A stretch of 64,000 nt of DNA from Streptomyces sp. SDr-06 (GTDB lineage: Bacteria > Actinomycetota > Actinomycetes > Streptomycetales > Streptomycetaceae): the NCBI RefSeq assembly GCF_003324565.1, contig NZ_QOLA01000011.1, forward strand, positions 124,001-188,000. The letters are read 5' to 3'. The position numbers and the translations under genes were made by a program. Below, in pieces: positions 61,679-64,000 of this stretch. Within the stretch, counting starts at the first letter, position 1; each line of letters starts with the position of its first letter. The notes beneath the pieces were generated by a model. It saw only the letters and a list, made by a program, of their open reading frames with translations, made no database searches and was not told where the DNA came from.

Positions 61679-62398
61679 TTACGCGGAGCGGCGGCGTCCG
61701 GCGAACACCCCGAAGGCCACTCCGGCGACGCCGGCCACGATGCCCACGGCGCCCAGGACCCGGGCGGTGGTGTCGGTGTCCGACGAGGAGGCGGCCTCGG
61801 GCTTCTTGTCGGCCGCGCCCGCGGCGGCGGGCGCCGCGTCGTCGTCACCGCCGCCCGCCGCGGCGGTCAGCCGCAGGGTGGGCGCCGGGTTCGCGGGCTC
61901 GGGCGCGCCCTTCGGCGCCTCCTGGATCCAGCGCACGACCTCGTTGTTGTCGTACGTCTGGAGCGCCTTGAAGACGAGCTGGTCGGTGTCGGTGGGCAGC
62001 GAGCCGACGGAGAGCGGGAACTTCTGGAACTGGCCGGGCTCGATCGTCCCGCCGCTCCAGGTCACCTTGGTGACGGCCTCGTTGATCTGCTTGCCGTGCA
62101 CGGTGAGCGGCTTGTCGAGCTTGGACTTGGTGACCTCGACGTTCCAGCCCGGTACCGGCTGCGGCATGACGGAGGCCAGCGGGTGGTCGGCCGGGAAGTT
62201 TACCTCGACCTTCACCGTCTTGGCGTTGTCGCGCTCGTTGGGGACCTTGAAGTCGACGACGGCGTAACCGCCCTTGGCGGCCGCGCCCTCGGGCTGCACG
62301 GTGACGTGGGCGAAGGCCGTTCCCGAGAGCAGCAGGACGGACCCCGCGGCCAGCGAGGAGACCACGGCGAGACGGGTGCGCGAACGGGCAGCGTTCAT
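61679..62398 (-). CDS. YcnI family copper-binding protein
   Basis: A 239-residue secreted and membrane-anchored protein. The signal peptide ends AFA before HVTVQPEG, so the mature protein begins with the His that coordinates copper in YcnI. A single beta-sandwich domain (about 30-175), an Ala/Asp-rich linker and a C-terminal membrane anchor followed by RRRSA complete it. It is the first gene of the copper gene string. Confidence 0.9.
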   Translation of the reverse strand: MNAARSRTRLAVVSSLAAGSVLLLSGTAFAHVTVQPEGAAAKGGYAVVDFKVPNERDNAKTVKVEVNFPADHPLASVMPQPVPGWNVEVTKSKLDKPLTVHGKQINEAVTKVTWSGGTIEPGQFQKFPLSVGSLPTDTDQLVFKALQTYDNNEVVRWIQEAPKGAPEPANPAPTLRLTAAAGGGDDDAAPAAAGAADKKPEAASSSDTDTTARVLGAVGIVAGVAGVAFGVFAGRRRSA

Positions 62399-62504
62399 GA
62401 CAGAGACACTCCAGTGAGCAGGAAGGTGGGGACGTCCACCGCGCCACGGGTGCGCGGAGACCCGCGACACCACCCCTGCCGTACGTGTGGGGAGTGGGCC
62501 GCGT

Positions 62505-63347
62505 TCAGGCTGCGAGGGCGTACGCCGCGGGCGGTCCGCGCCTGATCACCGAGTGCTGAAGTGCCGCCCCCGGCAGGGGGAGCGGGGCGCGCCGGTCCCC
62601 GAGGGGGGCGCGCGGGCCGGGTCCGGCCGCCGCCAGGAGCCCGGTGCACAGGGCCGCCGCGAAGGCCAGGGCGCGACGCAGCGCGCGCACGGCCGTGGCC
62701 TCGGTGGCCGCGGTGACGGACTCGGCGGCCAGCTCCACCAGCCGGAACAGCGCGATCTCGCCGCGCCGCAGCAGCCAGCCGGTGGCCAGGGCGGCCAGCA
62801 GGTGGCAGAGCAGCATGGGCAGCGTCGGCAGCAGGGAGGTGGCGAGCGAGGTGGAGTGCGCCGAGCCCGCGCCGGACATCATGTCGGTCATGCCGGGCAT
62901 CCCGGGCATGGCCACATGGCCCGAGCCGGTGACCCGGGCCGGGTCGATGCCCGCGTCGGTCACGATGCGTTGGGCGTCCGCCGCGGTGAGCGGGGCCGCG
63001 CCGCGGCCGCAGATCAGCGTGGCGGCGAACCGGATCAGCGGGAGGTCCCCGGTGGATCCGCCGCCGGAGGCGGCCGCGGTGTGCTGGCCGATGCCGAAGA
63101 GGATGTGGAGGCCGAGCTGTCCGGCCGCCAGCGCGCCCGCGATGGACGCCAGCGTGCGCTCCCGTCCGGCGAGCGGGGCCACGACCGCGAACACCCCGAG
63201 GAAACCGGCGAGCAGCGTCCACCAGGGGACGGTCGCGCAGGCCGCCATGACGTGCCCCATCGCGGACAGCACGACGCAGACCGCGGCGAACACCGCGGCC
63301 CTGAGCAGCCGGAGACCGGCGCCTGCTGGGGCGTGGGGGGTAGACAT
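62505..63347 (-). CDS. Met/His-rich integral membrane protein of the copper cluster
   Basis: A 280-residue protein with about five membrane segments. A loop between segments (about residues 140-170) contains HVAMPGMPGMTDMMSG and further His residues, a likely copper-binding stretch. Two Cys residues (ATLICGRG, and ATVPWW preceded by Cys) may also take part. No characterised family is recognised. It lies 106 nt upstream of the ycnI gene on the same strand, so it may be the first gene of the same regulon. Confidence 0.8.
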   Translation of the reverse strand: MSTPHAPAGAGLRLLRAAVFAAVCVVLSAMGHVMAACATVPWWTLLAGFLGVFAVVAPLAGRERTLASIAGALAAGQLGLHILFGIGQHTAAASGGGSTGDLPLIRFAATLICGRGAAPLTAADAQRIVTDAGIDPARVTGSGHVAMPGMPGMTDMMSGAGSAHSTSLATSLLPTLPMLLCHLLAALATGWLLRRGEIALFRLVELAAESVTAATEATAVRALRRALAFAAALCTGLLAAAGPGPRAPLGDRRAPLPLPGAALQHSVIRRGPPAAYALAA

Positions 63348-63607
63348 GGCGGGGCCATCATCGCACTGCGCTTACCCGCCCCATACGGCAGGTCCGGAAG
63401 GTCGCCTTTGGGTACGGGGCGGGGGTTCCGGAGAAGCGGAGGGGAAGGTTCCGAGGTGCGTTACACCGGCGTGAGGGGCGCGTACATCCGCCGAATGGGC
63501 GCCATCACGTCAAGAGGGCGCTTACGGACGGGAACTTGCGGCAATACTGCGCCCGTAGGGAGAAGGACTGGGTCGAGCCGCAAACGCCGCAGCCAGGAGG
63601 CTGGAGC

Positions 63608-64000
63608 ATGAGCATCTGGTGGTCCCTCCACTTGCGGCGCGAGGCCGCGAGCGTGCCGCTCGCGCGTCGCCTCCTGCTCGGCACCATGGAGACCGCGGGC
63701 GTCGACCCGGACATCTCCTACGACCTGTCGGTCGCGCTCAGCGAAGCCTGTGCGAACGCGGTCGAGCACGGCGGCGACGAGGTGGCGGGCAGCGCGTCGG
63801 CGGCCTACCGGGTGACCGCCTACCTCGACGGCGAGAAGTGCCGCATCGAGGTCGCCGACTCGGGACCCGGCTTTCCGGCACGCCGCGGCCGGTGCGCCGC
63901 GGCGCGGGCCCGGACCGGCGCCCTGCCCGAGCACGGCCGGGGCCTGGGCCTGATCGAACAGCTCGCCGACCACGTGCACTTCAGGAACCGGCCCGGCCGG
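63608..64000 (+). CDS. RsbW-like anti-sigma factor ATPase (3' part outside window)
   Basis: The visible 131 codons begin MSIWWSLHLRREAASVPLAR. They contain the N box (SEACANAVEHG), G1 box (DSGPGF) and G2 box (GRGLGLI) of the HATPase_c fold in its short anti-sigma/serine kinase form. Such proteins bind sigma factors or anti-sigma antagonists, and streptomycetes have many. ATG 63608 has AGGAGG 7 nt upstream. The gene runs past the window end. Confidence 0.85.
   Translation, partial: MSIWWSLHLRREAASVPLARRLLLGTMETAGVDPDISYDLSVALSEACANAVEHGGDEVAGSASAAYRVTAYLDGEKCRIEVADSGPGFPARRGRCAAARARTGALPEHGRGLGLIEQLADHVHFRNRPGR

Overview
The window is a high-GC stretch of a Streptomyces chromosome close to the replication origin. 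Support for this comes from the rpsF-ssb-rpsR-rplI ribosomal block followed by dnaB, the developmental pair ssgR-ssgA, the fused cydCD gene, a DtpA-type copper/peroxidase cluster, and nine perfect copies of the 14-bp actinobacterial parS site (GTTTCACGTGAAAC) plus one degenerate copy. Several DnaA-box groups lie between the genes. Gene order follows what I remember of the S. coelicolor SCO3903-SCO3968 region. No insertion sequence, prophage, CRISPR array, tRNA or rRNA was seen.

Layout. 1-2.4 kb: cell-wall genes on the minus strand (alanine-racemase-fold protein cut by the window edge, FemX, a small membrane protein). 2.7-4.4 kb: rpsF-ssb-rpsR-rplI, ending in a strong terminator fused to a parS palindrome. 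4.5-7.8 kb: a MATE exporter, a DnaA-box group and dnaB. 7.9-16.6 kb: accessory genes (a frameshifted methyltransferase, serine hydrolase, GNATs, MarR/MFS pair, HbpS/GlcG-like protein, a frameshifted HAD phosphatase, Nudix, LysR) with three parS pairs in 4.4-14.5 kb. 16.8-18.8 kb: a coupled operon of a holin-like membrane protein, the tyrosine phosphatase PtpA and a cystathionine-lyase-family enzyme. 19.9-21.2 kb: ssgR-ssgA. 21.2-26.8 kb: YibE/F, thiC under a TPP riboswitch, a membrane protein and a metallophosphoesterase. 27-29.7 kb: a LacI regulator and a hisC-like aminotransferase. 30-38 kb: cydA-cydB-cydCD behind a Rex operator, then a GAF histidine kinase.

38.4-46.3 kb: a HAD phosphatase, a luciferase-like F420 enzyme, KptA, and a four-gene coupled operon (M24 peptidase-like, EphD-like hydrolase-reductase fusion, PF10118 metal hydrolase, MerR regulator). 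46.5-50.1 kb: a two-ATPase, two-permease ABC operon. 50.2-53.2 kb: MFS transporter, GntR regulator, rhomboid-like protein. 53.5-57.2 kb: HAD phosphatase, serS, a 628-bp gap rich in DnaA boxes, and pheA. 57.3-63.3 kb: the extracytoplasmic copper pathway (YcnI, Sco, PCuAC chaperone, CopCD, Tat-exported DyP peroxidase). The window ends inside an anti-sigma-factor-like ATPase.

The most unusual signal is non-coding. The parS sites are mostly paired, three of four pairs are spaced 54-55 bp start to start, and several are nested in longer palindromes or in gene starts. DnaA boxes recur in four intergenic regions. Together these make the segment look like a partition and initiation-control domain overlaid on housekeeping genes. 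Two genes are broken by frameshifts, which could be real decay or sequence error.
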